Shown here piece after piece: positions 9,942 to 18,779 of a stretch of 34,676 nucleotides of DNA. The position numbers were made by a program, and so were the translations under genes. Source of the stretch: Candidatus Equicola faecalis (GTDB lineage Bacteria; Bacteroidota; Bacteroidia; Bacteroidales; Bacteroidaceae); NCBI GenBank assembly GCA_018065185.1, contig JAGHTU010000076.1, positions 1 to 34,676 on the forward strand. The letters are read 5' to 3'. Within the stretch, counting starts at the first letter, position 1, and every line of letters begins with the position of its first letter. Under the pieces are notes generated by a model. That model saw only the letters and a program-made list of their open reading frames with translations. It was not told the DNA's origin and did not search any database.

Positions 9942-10784
9942 ATGAATTTTTTATTGATTGCAGTAATAGTACTCGGATTGATAGGTCTTATATCGGCTGT
10001 AATTCTTTTTGGTGCGTCAAAGAAGTTTGCCGTGAAGGAAGATGAACGACTGGCAAAGGTACAAGAGGTGCTTCCGGGGGCTAACTGTGGGGGGTGTGGT
10101 TTCCCCGGATGCTCGGGCTTTGCCGATGCATGTGTGAAGGGTGCCGATGCAGGGTCTATTGACGGACTGCTCTGTTCCGTTGGTGGCAACGATTGTATGG
10201 TAAAAGTAGCAGATATTCTGGGTATGACGGCTACACAGGTAGAGAAGAAGGTGGCTGTTGTGCGTTGTAATGGTACTTGTGAAAAACGTCCGCAGATAGC
10301 CTTTTACGACGGACGTCAGACGTGTGCAAACATCAACGCATGTGGAGTGGGAGAGACGGGATGCGGATATGGTTGCCTCGGTTGTGGTGACTGCGTCGCA
10401 GTGTGTACTCAGGACGCAATAACTATCAATACGGAAACAGGTTTGCCTGAGGTGGATGAAGATAAATGTGGGGCTTGTGGTGCATGTACTATTGCCTGCC
10501 CACGTAATATAATTGAGATACGGAAACGGGGAGTCAAGGACAGACGTGTATGGGTGAGTTGCGTGAATAAAGATAAAGGACCAGTAGCAAAGAATAACTG
10601 CACAGCAGCATGTATCGGTTGTTCCCTATGCGTAAAAGAATGTGCATTTGATGCCATTGAGGTGAAAGACAACTGCTCGTATATAGATGCCGAGAAATGT
10701 CGCCTCTGCAGGAAATGTGTTGAAGTATGCCCTACAAAGGCTATCAAGACTGCAAACTTCCCAATAAAAATAATTGATAATTAA
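9942..10784 (+). CDS. rnfB: Rnf complex iron-sulfur subunit RnfB
   Basis: RnfB takes electrons from reduced ferredoxin and passes them into the Rnf complex, which drives an ion gradient while reducing NAD+. Residues 1-25 form one membrane anchor. CGGCGFPGC (C49, C52, C57) marks the 4Fe-4S domain. Four further ferredoxin-like CxxCxxC..C groups follow: CLGCGDCVAVC, CGACGACTIAC, CIGCSLCVKEC and CRLCRKCVEVC. At 280 aa it carries more clusters than the E. coli protein, as is common for anaerobes. It opens the rnfBCDGEA series. Confidence 0.96.
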   Translation: MNFLLIAVIVLGLIGLISAVILFGASKKFAVKEDERLAKVQEVLPGANCGGCGFPGCSGFADACVKGADAGSIDGLLCSVGGNDCMVKVADILGMTATQVEKKVAVVRCNGTCEKRPQIAFYDGRQTCANINACGVGETGCGYGCLGCGDCVAVCTQDAITINTETGLPEVDEDKCGACGACTIACPRNIIEIRKRGVKDRRVWVSCVNKDKGPVAKNNCTAACIGCSLCVKECAFDAIEVKDNCSYIDAEKCRLCRKCVEVCPTKAIKTANFPIKIIDN

Positions 10785-10829
10785 AAGCTGTTGAATTTTG
10801 ATCGTTGACTGTTGATATTAAAAATAGAT

Positions 10830-12188
10830 ATGAAACTTAAGACATTCAAAATAGGAGGCGTTCATCCGCATGATAATAAGTTGACAGCAGAGAAAACCAC
10901 TATTGCTGCTCCTCTGCCTGAGAAAGCATATTTCCTTCTTTCGCAACATATTGGAGTCCCTGCAAAGGCTGTGGTAAAACGTGGCGACAAAGTCAAAGTC
11001 GGTACACTATTGGCCGAGGCAGGAGGATTTGTTTCTGCACCGATATATTCTTCCGTTTCGGGAACCGTGGCAAAAATAGACACCGTGGCGGATGCATCAG
11101 GCTACCTGCGTCCGGCAATCATCGTTGACGTTGAAGGCGATGAGTGGGAAGAAAACATTGACCGTAGCAGCAAACTGGAAAAACTGGAGGATCATCCCGA
11201 ACTGACGGCAGAAGAAATCATCCAACGGGTGAAGAATGCCGGTATTACGGGTATGGGCGGAGCAGGTTTCCCGACATTCATCAAGCTCACACCGCCACCA
11301 ACGGCAAAAGCCGAATGTGTGGTGATAAATGGTGTGGAGTGTGAACCATATATTACTGCCGATTACCGTCTAATGATGGAACATACCGATGAGATTATGG
11401 AAGGCATCAAGATACTGATGAAAGCGGTAAACGTGTCAAAGGCATATATCGGTATAGAGGCAAATAAACAGAAAGCCATAGACCTCTTTGAGATGAAAGC
11501 CTATATCTATCCGAACATAAAGATAGTAGGACTAAAAAAACGCTATCCGCAGGGAGGAGAAAAGCAGTTAGTGGATGCCTGTATAAGACGTCAAGTGCCT
11601 GCACCACCAGCCATACCGGTTGATGTAGGTGCTATCGTCCAAAATGTGGCAACAGTCCATGCCGTCTATCAAGCGGTGATGAAAAACAAACCGCTGTTGG
11701 AGCGTTACACCACGGTCACGGGCAAAGATATTGCCGAACCAAAGAACTACCTTGTGCGCATCGGTACACCTATAAGTACATTGCTGGAAGATTGTGGCGG
11801 TGTACCTGACAAGGATGTAAAAATACTATCCGGTGGTCCGATGATGGGACGTGCTTTGGCATCGCTGGAGACTCCTGTATGTAAAGGGACGAATGCTATT
11901 ACCGTGCTTTCAGGTGCTGAGGCATACAGGGAAGAGGAAACCGTATGCATACGTTGTGGAAAATGTGTTTCGGCATGTCCGATGGGACTTGAGCCTTATC
12001 TTCTTTCTGCATTGTCGGAACAGATAAAACCTAATCTCGACCGACTGGAAAAAGAAGACATAACGAGTTGTATTTCGTGCGGATGTTGCCAGTTTACATG
12101 CCCTGCACATAGACCGCTACTAGACGTAATAAGTATTGGAAAGAATAAAGTTATGGGTGCTATCCGTGCCCGCAATGTGAAAAAATAA
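10830..12188 (+). CDS. rnfC: Rnf complex NADH/FMN subunit RnfC
   Basis: RnfC is the peripheral subunit that exchanges electrons with NADH. GMGGAGFPT is the NADH/FMN-binding loop, EKQL follows, and two 4Fe-4S motifs are at the C-terminal end (CIRCGKCVSACP and CISCGCCQFTCP). The protein is 452 aa from ATG 10830. An in-frame TTG at 10812 would add six residues, but ATG precedes the usual MKLKTFKIGG-like opening. A 45-nt gap after rnfB shows no promoter of the local type. Confidence 0.96.
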   Translation: MKLKTFKIGGVHPHDNKLTAEKTTIAAPLPEKAYFLLSQHIGVPAKAVVKRGDKVKVGTLLAEAGGFVSAPIYSSVSGTVAKIDTVADASGYLRPAIIVDVEGDEWEENIDRSSKLEKLEDHPELTAEEIIQRVKNAGITGMGGAGFPTFIKLTPPPTAKAECVVINGVECEPYITADYRLMMEHTDEIMEGIKILMKAVNVSKAYIGIEANKQKAIDLFEMKAYIYPNIKIVGLKKRYPQGGEKQLVDACIRRQVPAPPAIPVDVGAIVQNVATVHAVYQAVMKNKPLLERYTTVTGKDIAEPKNYLVRIGTPISTLLEDCGGVPDKDVKILSGGPMMGRALASLETPVCKGTNAITVLSGAEAYREEETVCIRCGKCVSACPMGLEPYLLSALSEQIKPNLDRLEKEDITSCISCGCCQFTCPAHRPLLDVISIGKNKVMGAIRARNVKK

Positions 12189-12193
12189 ATATC

Positions 12194-13180
12194 ATGAGAA
12201 ATCTAATAGTATCACCATCACCGCATATACACAGCAAGGACAGCGTTGAAAAAAATATGTACGCCGTGCTGACGGCATTGCTACCGGCATTGATGGTGTC
12301 GTTTCTATGCTTCGGGCTGGGTGCACTCATCGTATGTGCAACGAGTGTTGCAGCATGTGTGTTCTTCGAATGGAGCATTACGAAATATATCCTTAGGCGT
12401 GAGAAAAACACCATTGCTGATGGTTCTGCCATCCTGACTGGTATATTGCTAGGCTTCAACCTGCCTTCAAACCTACCGATATGGATTATTATCATCGGTG
12501 CATTAGTGGCAATAGGAGTAGGGAAGATGACGTTCGGCGGTTTGGGAAACAACCCATTCAATCCTGCTCTAGTAGGACGTGCCTTCCTTCTTGTGTCCTT
12601 CCCTGTACAGATGACATCATGGCCTTTGGCTGGACAACTGACGAAATACCTTGATGCAGAAACAGGAGCAACGCCTCTTTCCATAATGAAATATGCAATA
12701 AAATCTGGTGATGCCAGCATCCTCTCCAGGTTGCCTGATGGTATAGATCTTCTGCTTGGTAGGGGCGGTATGGGATGCATAGGAGAGATATCAGCCCTAG
12801 CATTGATAGCAGGAGGTATATATCTGCTGATAAAAAAGGTTATAACATGGCATGTTCCGGTAAGTATCATCCTGACAACACTCCTCCTTTCATGTATAAT
12901 GCATGCATCAAGTCCTGTATATGCCGACCCTGTATCGGTAATTTTTAGCGGAGGTCTGATGCTGGGCGCGATATTTATGGCTACAGACTATGTGACATCG
13001 CCTATGACACCAAAAGGACAGATTATTTATGGTGTGAGCATAGGAGTACTTACTATTGTCATCCGCAATTTCGGTGCCTATCCAGAAGGTATGTCATTCG
13101 CTATTCTCATAATGAACGCCTTCACACCGCTCATCAACAGATATAGTAAACCGAAACGCTTTGGGGAGGTAGTCAAATGA
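12194..13180 (+). CDS. rnfD: Rnf complex membrane subunit RnfD
   Basis: RnfD is an integral membrane flavoprotein and part of the ion-translocating core. Several hydrophobic helices are evident. The TGAT motif (T157-T160) supplies the threonine (T160) that carries covalent FMN. Its last base pairs overlap the rnfG start (ATGA at 13177-13180), a sign of translational coupling. Length is 328 aa, normal for the family. Confidence 0.95.
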   Translation: MRNLIVSPSPHIHSKDSVEKNMYAVLTALLPALMVSFLCFGLGALIVCATSVAACVFFEWSITKYILRREKNTIADGSAILTGILLGFNLPSNLPIWIIIIGALVAIGVGKMTFGGLGNNPFNPALVGRAFLLVSFPVQMTSWPLAGQLTKYLDAETGATPLSIMKYAIKSGDASILSRLPDGIDLLLGRGGMGCIGEISALALIAGGIYLLIKKVITWHVPVSIILTTLLLSCIMHASSPVYADPVSVIFSGGLMLGAIFMATDYVTSPMTPKGQIIYGVSIGVLTIVIRNFGAYPEGMSFAILIMNAFTPLINRYSKPKRFGEVVK

Positions 13181-13827
13181 AAAAGAAACTTGAATCAACA
13201 CTAAAAAATATGGTTATTGTGCTGACAGGCACAGCCATACTTACGGGTGCCGTATTGGCATTGGTAAATAGGGTTACGGAAAAGGAAATTGCAAATCAAG
13301 TCGAAAAGGAGAAGAGGGAAGCCGTATATGCAGCATTGGGTACAACAGACGATATTATCACGATTGCTGAACCTGAAAACATCAAACAGATTGTCGATGG
13401 GAAAAAACTTGACTTTGAGGTGTATCGTGCTACGGACAAAGACGGGAAGGACTATGGTGTGGCTGTCAAGAGTACCACACAGGGTTTTGGCGGAGACTTG
13501 AGTGTAATGGTTGGTTTCGACACGGAAGGAAATGTCATCTCCTACCGGGTGCTGAAACATTTTGAAACACCAGGATTAGGCGCGAAAGCTGGAGAATGGT
13601 TCCAAAAGGGTCAAAAAGGCGATATTACGGGTAAGAAGGCCGGTAATTTGACTGTATCAAAAGATGGTGGCAATGTGGATGCCATCACAGCCTCTACAAT
13701 CACTTCCAGAGCTTTCCTGCGGGCCGTCAATCAGGCATACAATGCCTATATGGCAAAAGAAAAAGATGTGATAACAGGAGCATCCGATGTCCATACTGGT
13801 GCATCGGCACAGAAACAAAACAAGTAA
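13177..13827 (+). CDS. rnfG: Rnf complex FMN-binding subunit RnfG
   Basis: RnfG has one N-terminal membrane helix (about residues 12-30) and a periplasmic FMN-binding domain. The DAITASTITSRA motif provides the threonine to which FMN is linked by the flavin transferase ApbE, a gene not found in this window. The 216-aa length fits. The C-terminal tail beyond about residue 195 is polar, rich in Ala, Ser and Gln, and probably disordered. Confidence 0.94.
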   Translation: MKKKLESTLKNMVIVLTGTAILTGAVLALVNRVTEKEIANQVEKEKREAVYAALGTTDDIITIAEPENIKQIVDGKKLDFEVYRATDKDGKDYGVAVKSTTQGFGGDLSVMVGFDTEGNVISYRVLKHFETPGLGAKAGEWFQKGQKGDITGKKAGNLTVSKDGGNVDAITASTITSRAFLRAVNQAYNAYMAKEKDVITGASDVHTGASAQKQNK

Positions 13828-13830
13828 GTC

Positions 13831-14418
13831 ATGAAAGAATACCTCAATATAATACGCAACGGCATAGTAAACGAAAATCCTACGTTTGTACTTATGCTCG
13901 GCATGTGTCCGACACTTGCCACTACCACGTCTGCTTTCAACGGGATGTCAATGGGATTGTCAACAATGTTCGTATTGATATGCTCGAATTTTGTAATTTC
14001 TCTAATAAAGAATCTTACACCTGATATGGTGCGAATCCCTGTCTTTATTGCCGTGATTGCTACTTTTGTTACCGTATTACAGATGCTCATGCAAGCCTAT
14101 ATACCAGCAATATATGCTAGCCTCGGAATATATATACCGCTTATTGTAGTGAATTGTATAATTCTCGGTCGAGCTGAGTCGTTTGCTGCGAAGAATGAAG
14201 CGGTCCCAAGTATCTTTGACGGTATTGGAATAGGACTCGGTTTTACTCTCGGCTTGACCATTCTCGGTCTGTGCCGAGAACTATTAGGTACAGGACAGGT
14301 GTTTGATGCAGAAATCTTTCCAGAGCAGTATGGCAGTCTATTGTTCGTCCTTGCTCCGGGAGCATTTATCACACTTGGATATTTAGTGGCAATCATTAAC
14401 CATTTCAAAAATAAATAG
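13831..14418 (+). CDS. rnfE: Rnf complex membrane subunit RnfE
   Basis: RnfE (195 aa) is a six-helix membrane protein related to RnfA, and together they form the inverted-repeat core around an iron-sulfur centre. The opening NGIVNENPTFVLMLGMCP and the central NCIILGRAE segment are diagnostic. It starts 3 nt after rnfG and ends 4 nt before rnfA. Confidence 0.95.
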   Translation: MKEYLNIIRNGIVNENPTFVLMLGMCPTLATTTSAFNGMSMGLSTMFVLICSNFVISLIKNLTPDMVRIPVFIAVIATFVTVLQMLMQAYIPAIYASLGIYIPLIVVNCIILGRAESFAAKNEAVPSIFDGIGIGLGFTLGLTILGLCRELLGTGQVFDAEIFPEQYGSLLFVLAPGAFITLGYLVAIINHFKNK

Positions 14419-14422
14419 ACAT

Positions 14423-15025
14423 ATGGAATATCTGCTTATATTTATCACAGCAATATTTGTCAATAATATTGTCTTTTCACAGTTTCTTGGCATATGTCCG
14501 TTTTTGGGCGTATCAAAGAAAATAAGTACGGCTGCCGGTATGGGAGTCGCAGTCACCTTTGTCTTGACACTCTCAACGATAGTGACATTCCTTGTACAGC
14601 GGTATATCCTTGACCCTAATGGCTTGGAATATCTGCAGACATTGTGTTTTATACTCGTCATTGCAGCCCTTGTACAGATGGTTGAGATAATACTCAAGAA
14701 AGTGTCGCCACCATTATATCAGGCTCTCGGCATATTCCTGCCACTGATTACGACCAACTGCTGTGTGCTGGGTGTAGCAATTCTTGTGATACAGAAAGAT
14801 TTCTCACTTCTGCAAAGCATCATATATGCTGTGGCAACAGCACTTGGTTTTGCATTGGCACTGATAGTGTTTGCCGGAATACGTGAACAGATGGAATTGG
14901 TGAAGATACCGAAAAGTGTACAGGGAATATCAATAGTTCTAATCACTGCGGGGCTGATTTCACTTGCTTTTATGGGATTTAGTGGCGTAGATGGCGGACT
15001 TAAAACATTATTTGGAATAGAATGA
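14423..15025 (+). CDS. rnfA: Rnf complex membrane subunit RnfA
   Basis: RnfA (200 aa) is the partner of RnfE in the membrane core. It opens with the conserved NNIVFSQFLGICPFLG stretch and has TNCCVLGVA at the middle, each cysteine being in the position used for the membrane-embedded 2Fe-2S cluster of the Rnf/Nqr family. The stop overlaps the galE start by 4 nt, so galE is probably translated from the same mRNA. Confidence 0.95.
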   Translation: MEYLLIFITAIFVNNIVFSQFLGICPFLGVSKKISTAAGMGVAVTFVLTLSTIVTFLVQRYILDPNGLEYLQTLCFILVIAALVQMVEIILKKVSPPLYQALGIFLPLITTNCCVLGVAILVIQKDFSLLQSIIYAVATALGFALALIVFAGIREQMELVKIPKSVQGISIVLITAGLISLAFMGFSGVDGGLKTLFGIE

Positions 15026-16035
15026 AACGAATTTTAGTTACAGGTGGAGCCGGATACATCGGCTCTCATACGTTAGTGGAACTGGCTGAAGCAGGCTATG
15101 ACTTCGTAGTGGTTGACAATCTTTGCAATTCAAATAAAGAATCGTTACATAGGGTTGCGAAAATCATTGGTAGGGAAGTGCCGTTCTTCAAGGTGGACAT
15201 CAGGGACAAGGACGGATTGTCAAAGGTACTTGACGAATATTCTTGCGATGCTTGTATTCATTTCGCAGGACTGAAGGCTGTTGGTGAATCGGTGGCAAAG
15301 CCATATGAGTATTACGAGAATAATATCGGTGGAACGCTTGTCTTGATTGATGTACTGAAACAGCATAATTGTAAAAATATCATCTTCTCATCCTCTGCCA
15401 CTGTATATGGTAATCCTGCAGTGATACCTATCACTGAGGAATGTCCAAAGGGAAAATGTACGAACCCCTACGGACAAACAAAGTCCATGCTTGAGGAGAT
15501 TTTTATGGATATACAGAAAGCCGACCCTCAGTGGAACATTGTATTGCTGAGGTACTTCAATCCTATCGGTGCCCATAAGAGTGGTACGATAGGTGAAAAT
15601 CCTAATGGTATCCCTAACAATTTGATGCCGTATATCACTCAGGTAGCTGTGGGCAAACGTAAGGAACTCGGAGTGTTTGGCAATGACTATGACACTCCTG
15701 ACGGAACAGGTGTGCGCGACTATATACATGTAGTAGATTTAGCGAAAGGGCATGTATGTGCACTGCACGTCCTGCAGAATGGTTGCGGCCTTTCCATATA
15801 TAACCTTGGAACGGGGCGTGGTTATTCCGTATTAGATGTGATAAATGCTTTCGTGAAGGTAAATGGTGTGGATGTACCATACAGCATCAAGCCACGTCGC
15901 GAGGGGGATATAGCAACATGCTATTCAGACCCAACAAAGGCAGAACGCGAATTGGGGTGGAAAGCACAGTTCGGAATAGAAGATATGTGCCGTGATGCAT
16001 GGCTATTCCAGAAGAACAATCCTGAAGGTTATTAA
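15022..16035 (+). CDS. galE: UDP-glucose 4-epimerase
   Basis: GalE interconverts UDP-glucose and UDP-galactose for sugar use and for cell-surface glycan synthesis. The NAD-binding GGAGYIG is at residues 8-14, SSSATVYG at 123-130, and the catalytic Tyr-Lys pair Y150 and K154 is in the YGQTK segment. The protein is 337 aa, full length. Its 4-nt overlap with rnfA is unexpected for an epimerase and indicates joint expression with the Rnf complex. Confidence 0.95.
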   Translation: MKRILVTGGAGYIGSHTLVELAEAGYDFVVVDNLCNSNKESLHRVAKIIGREVPFFKVDIRDKDGLSKVLDEYSCDACIHFAGLKAVGESVAKPYEYYENNIGGTLVLIDVLKQHNCKNIIFSSSATVYGNPAVIPITEECPKGKCTNPYGQTKSMLEEIFMDIQKADPQWNIVLLRYFNPIGAHKSGTIGENPNGIPNNLMPYITQVAVGKRKELGVFGNDYDTPDGTGVRDYIHVVDLAKGHVCALHVLQNGCGLSIYNLGTGRGYSVLDVINAFVKVNGVDVPYSIKPRREGDIATCYSDPTKAERELGWKAQFGIEDMCRDAWLFQKNNPEGY

Positions 16036-16059
16036 TAATCATAAAAAAATAATAGGAAT

Positions 16060-16701
16060 ATGGAACTTGATCTTTTATACAACTATTTCATAAACAATCC
16101 TTTTGAGTTCATAGTGCTCTTATTGGGAGTCGTTTATATTATTCTTGAGTTCTTCGGCAACAAATGGATGTGGTTCATCGGCTTCCTTATGGCAGTGCTC
16201 AGCCTATATGTCTTTGTCGATAATGAACATTACTGGCTGGGTGCCATACAAGTCTATCAGATTGCGTTAAGCATCTATGGATTTTGGAAATGGCAGTTTG
16301 GACGTAAGAAGACTCTCAACCATGACATAAACGGACAGACAACGGCTCGTACAGAACAACCTATAACACGGATGCCGAAACGTGCATGGTGTTTGTCACT
16401 TCTTTCTGTTGTAGCCATAACAGTGATACTAGCTCTACTGAATGATTCCCTGCTTAAGAATGAACTTCCTTGGGCTGATGCAGCAATTACGGCATTCAAC
16501 CTCGTAGCAGTAGTACTTCTCTCCCAAAAATATCTTGAGCAATGGTTATTCTGGTTGGTTTATGACTCATTGATGATTGTTGTCTCGCTAGTTGAAGGGA
16601 GGATGTATTTCTATATCGTACTTTGTGTAATCTATATCATCACAAGTATTTTCGGTTATTTCAAGTGGAGACGTATGATGCTTGAGTCGCAAACAAATTG
16701 A
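16060..16701 (+). CDS. pnuC: PnuC-family nicotinamide riboside/mononucleotide transporter
   Basis: PnuC moves nicotinamide riboside or a related NAD precursor across the inner membrane. The 213-aa protein has about seven hydrophobic segments. It carries the family's GNKWMWFIG-like segment, the YGFWKW motif in the middle, and WLFWLVYDSL near the end. A polar loop of about 30 residues (90-120) splits the helices. It follows galE by 24 nt. No TPP-type riboswitch, which often precedes Bacteroidetes pnuC, was recognised. Its place after rnf may couple NAD supply with NAD-reducing machinery. Confidence 0.88.
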   Translation: MELDLLYNYFINNPFEFIVLLLGVVYIILEFFGNKWMWFIGFLMAVLSLYVFVDNEHYWLGAIQVYQIALSIYGFWKWQFGRKKTLNHDINGQTTARTEQPITRMPKRAWCLSLLSVVAITVILALLNDSLLKNELPWADAAITAFNLVAVVLLSQKYLEQWLFWLVYDSLMIVVSLVEGRMYFYIVLCVIYIITSIFGYFKWRRMMLESQTN

Positions 16702-16733
16702 ATGCACTCACGTCAGTTTACATTTTGTTTTAT

Positions 16734-16741
16734 TACCTTTG
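16734..16741 (+). promoter_or_regulatory. Possible -7 element for the barrel protein-lptC unit
   Basis: TACCTTTG fits TAnnTTTG exactly and lies 27 nt before the ATG at 16768. No TTTG sits at the expected distance of 19-21 bp upstream, so this is weaker than the other promoters in the window. Confidence 0.45.
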
Positions 16742-16767
16742 CGGACATAATAGCATAATGAACAGAT

Positions 16768-18054
16768 ATGAATAAAAGAATATACGTTTTATTTATCTCC
16801 TTTTATGTACTGACGGTCTATGTATCTGCGCAGAGTGGGACAAATTCGCCGTACAGCATGTATGGTTTGGGCATCCTTTCCGAGCGTAGTCAGGGTTTTA
16901 ACCGTGGTATGGCAGGCATCTCGCAAGGATTCCGTGAAGGAACATATGTCAATCCGCAAAATCCTGCATCGTATTCCAATGTTGATTCACTGACATTCAT
17001 TTTTGATGCTGCCGTTGCTCTGCAGAATATGAATATCTCGGAAAATGGTGTAAAGAATAATGCCAAGAATGGTAATTTCGAATATGTCGTTGCCTCTTTC
17101 CGTGTACTGAAAAACCTCGGAGCAAGTTTTGGCATCATGCCTTTTACAAATGTAGGGTATGATTTCTCTAGAACAGGAACAACGCAGAATAAGGATATCT
17201 ATTCAACCACATATACCGGAAGCGGGGGGCTACACCAAGCATATATTGGTTTCGGATGGAGACCATTCAAGCCTTTCTCTGTTGGTTTCAATATTGGTTA
17301 CTTATGGGGAAGCCAGACAAAGGTGGTTGCGACATCTTACAGCAGTGGGGCGACACCACTAAACCGTTATTACACATCAGATGTAAACAGTTATACACTT
17401 GATTTGGGTATGCAGTATAGTTTCCGTGTAGGAAAAGATGATAATATCGTATTAGGAGCAACTTACTCGCTTGGTCATGAATTAGGTAATACGGCTTATA
17501 TGTATGATATTTTGAATGACTCTACGCAGTATTCTGTTAAGGATGCTTTTTCTATGCCACATATCGTAAGTGGTGGAGTGGCATGGCATCGTCCTGACAA
17601 ATGGAGTTTCGGAATTGACTACACATTCTATAAATTTGGTTCTTTGGCATATCCCGATGTAATAAATACTTCAGCAAACAGGATAGATTATCAAAAACGA
17701 GATGGACTCCTGATGGATCGTTCTAAAATAGCCGTGGGAGGCGAATGGATACCCGGTAAATATTCCCGTAATTTCTTTGAACGCATACATTATCGCGCTG
17801 GAGCATATTTTGCGACTCCTTATGTGAAAGTCTATGATGCATCAGGCAAACTTATAGATGGACCGAAGGAGTATGGAGTGAGTGTAGGATTAGGTATTCC
17901 TATTATGAATACTTACAATAACCGTTCATTACTTAATGTGAGCGGGCAATGGGTTTATTCGGGAATGTCTAATTTGATAAAGGAGAATTATCTGCGTCTT
18001 ACAATCGGGCTGACCTTCAACGAGAAGTGGTTTGCAAAGTGGAAATTTGAATGA
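16768..18054 (+). CDS. Predicted outer-membrane beta-barrel protein, unknown function
   Basis: Residues 1-21 are a signal peptide ending in VSAQ. The rest (428 aa in all) is rich in alternating aromatic/glycine strands, for example NSPYSMYGLG, ASFGIMPFTNVGYDFS and QAYIGFGWRPF. It finishes with a strand pattern, LRLTIGLTFNEKWF, and a terminal region rich in Phe. This is typical of Bacteroidetes outer-membrane barrels distantly like FadL/OmpP1. The stop overlaps the lptC start by 4 nt. A role linked to envelope or LPS assembly is inferred from that coupling only. Confidence 0.75.
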   Translation: MNKRIYVLFISFYVLTVYVSAQSGTNSPYSMYGLGILSERSQGFNRGMAGISQGFREGTYVNPQNPASYSNVDSLTFIFDAAVALQNMNISENGVKNNAKNGNFEYVVASFRVLKNLGASFGIMPFTNVGYDFSRTGTTQNKDIYSTTYTGSGGLHQAYIGFGWRPFKPFSVGFNIGYLWGSQTKVVATSYSSGATPLNRYYTSDVNSYTLDLGMQYSFRVGKDDNIVLGATYSLGHELGNTAYMYDILNDSTQYSVKDAFSMPHIVSGGVAWHRPDKWSFGIDYTFYKFGSLAYPDVINTSANRIDYQKRDGLLMDRSKIAVGGEWIPGKYSRNFFERIHYRAGAYFATPYVKVYDASGKLIDGPKEYGVSVGLGIPIMNTYNNRSLLNVSGQWVYSGMSNLIKENYLRLTIGLTFNEKWFAKWKFE

Positions 18055-18779
18055 TGCCGATATCCTCTTTCTGTAAGCACTTCCTTACTTTCAGCTTCTT
18101 GCTTTTATGTATCTTGTCATGTTCCAGACAGAGAGAACATGTCGCGCCAGCTATCAAAGACAGCGATTCGCTGAGTATGATGGTCAGTTATGGTGTGAAT
18201 ACGCTCATTTCGGATTCCGGAGTGATGAAATACCGCATTGTGACTGAATGCTGGGAAGTGAACGACAAGAGAAACCCTCCCCGTTGGTCGTTTGAGAAAG
18301 GTATTTTTATGCAACAGTTCGATTCTACCTTTCAGATTGCCGCAGTCATTTCAGCAGATACGGCATGGTATTATAATGTAAATCAGTTATGGGAACTTCG
18401 CGGACGTGTTACCGTACGGAATAATGCAGGACTCGTATTCAACTCTGAAGAACTGTTTTGGGATCAGCGTCAGCACGAACTTTATTCCAATCACTATTCT
18501 CGGCTTTTCACTCCAGAACGTCAGTTGGAAGGGATAAGATTCCGCAGTGATGAGTACATGACGAACTATCAGGTTGTCACAGCAAAAGGTGTAGTTCCGT
18601 CCGGTGACCTTATGGAAGAACCTGCTCCGCCACCTGCTGCAGATGCATCCAATGATTCTGTGACAACAGTGACGCTGAAACCTCATGCCATGCCTATAGC
18701 ACATCCAAAATCTATCATGACGCGTCAAGATAGTCTTGCACGTCAGCAGATTCTACGTTCCCGCGAAAAAATAAAATAA
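18051..18779 (+). CDS. lptC: LPS export protein LptC (lipoprotein form)
   Basis: LptC links the inner-membrane LptBFG transporter to the periplasmic LPS bridge. Residues 1-24 form a hydrophobic segment ending ILSC, suggesting a lipidated cysteine; Bacteroidetes LptC proteins are often lipoproteins. The beta-jellyroll core shows WEVNDKRNPPRWSFEKGI, AWYYNVNQLWELRG and SEELFWDQRQHELYSN, the repeating strand pattern of the LptC/OstA fold. The tail after about residue 185 is Pro/Ala-rich and looks disordered. Its stop directly abuts the opposite-strand glycosyltransferase gene. Confidence 0.88.
   Translation: MMPISSFCKHFLTFSFLLLCILSCSRQREHVAPAIKDSDSLSMMVSYGVNTLISDSGVMKYRIVTECWEVNDKRNPPRWSFEKGIFMQQFDSTFQIAAVISADTAWYYNVNQLWELRGRVTVRNNAGLVFNSEELFWDQRQHELYSNHYSRLFTPERQLEGIRFRSDEYMTNYQVVTAKGVVPSGDLMEEPAPPPAADASNDSVTTVTLKPHAMPIAHPKSIMTRQDSLARQQILRSREKIK

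Noticed and set aside
10785..10829. Possible internal promoter between rnfB and rnfC
   Set aside because: The AT-rich gap has no TAnnTTTG element; the genes probably share the upstream promoter.
12160..12870. Long minus-strand frame of 236 codons opposite rnfD
   Set aside because: It is wholly antisense to a conserved membrane protein gene and has no recognisable domain.
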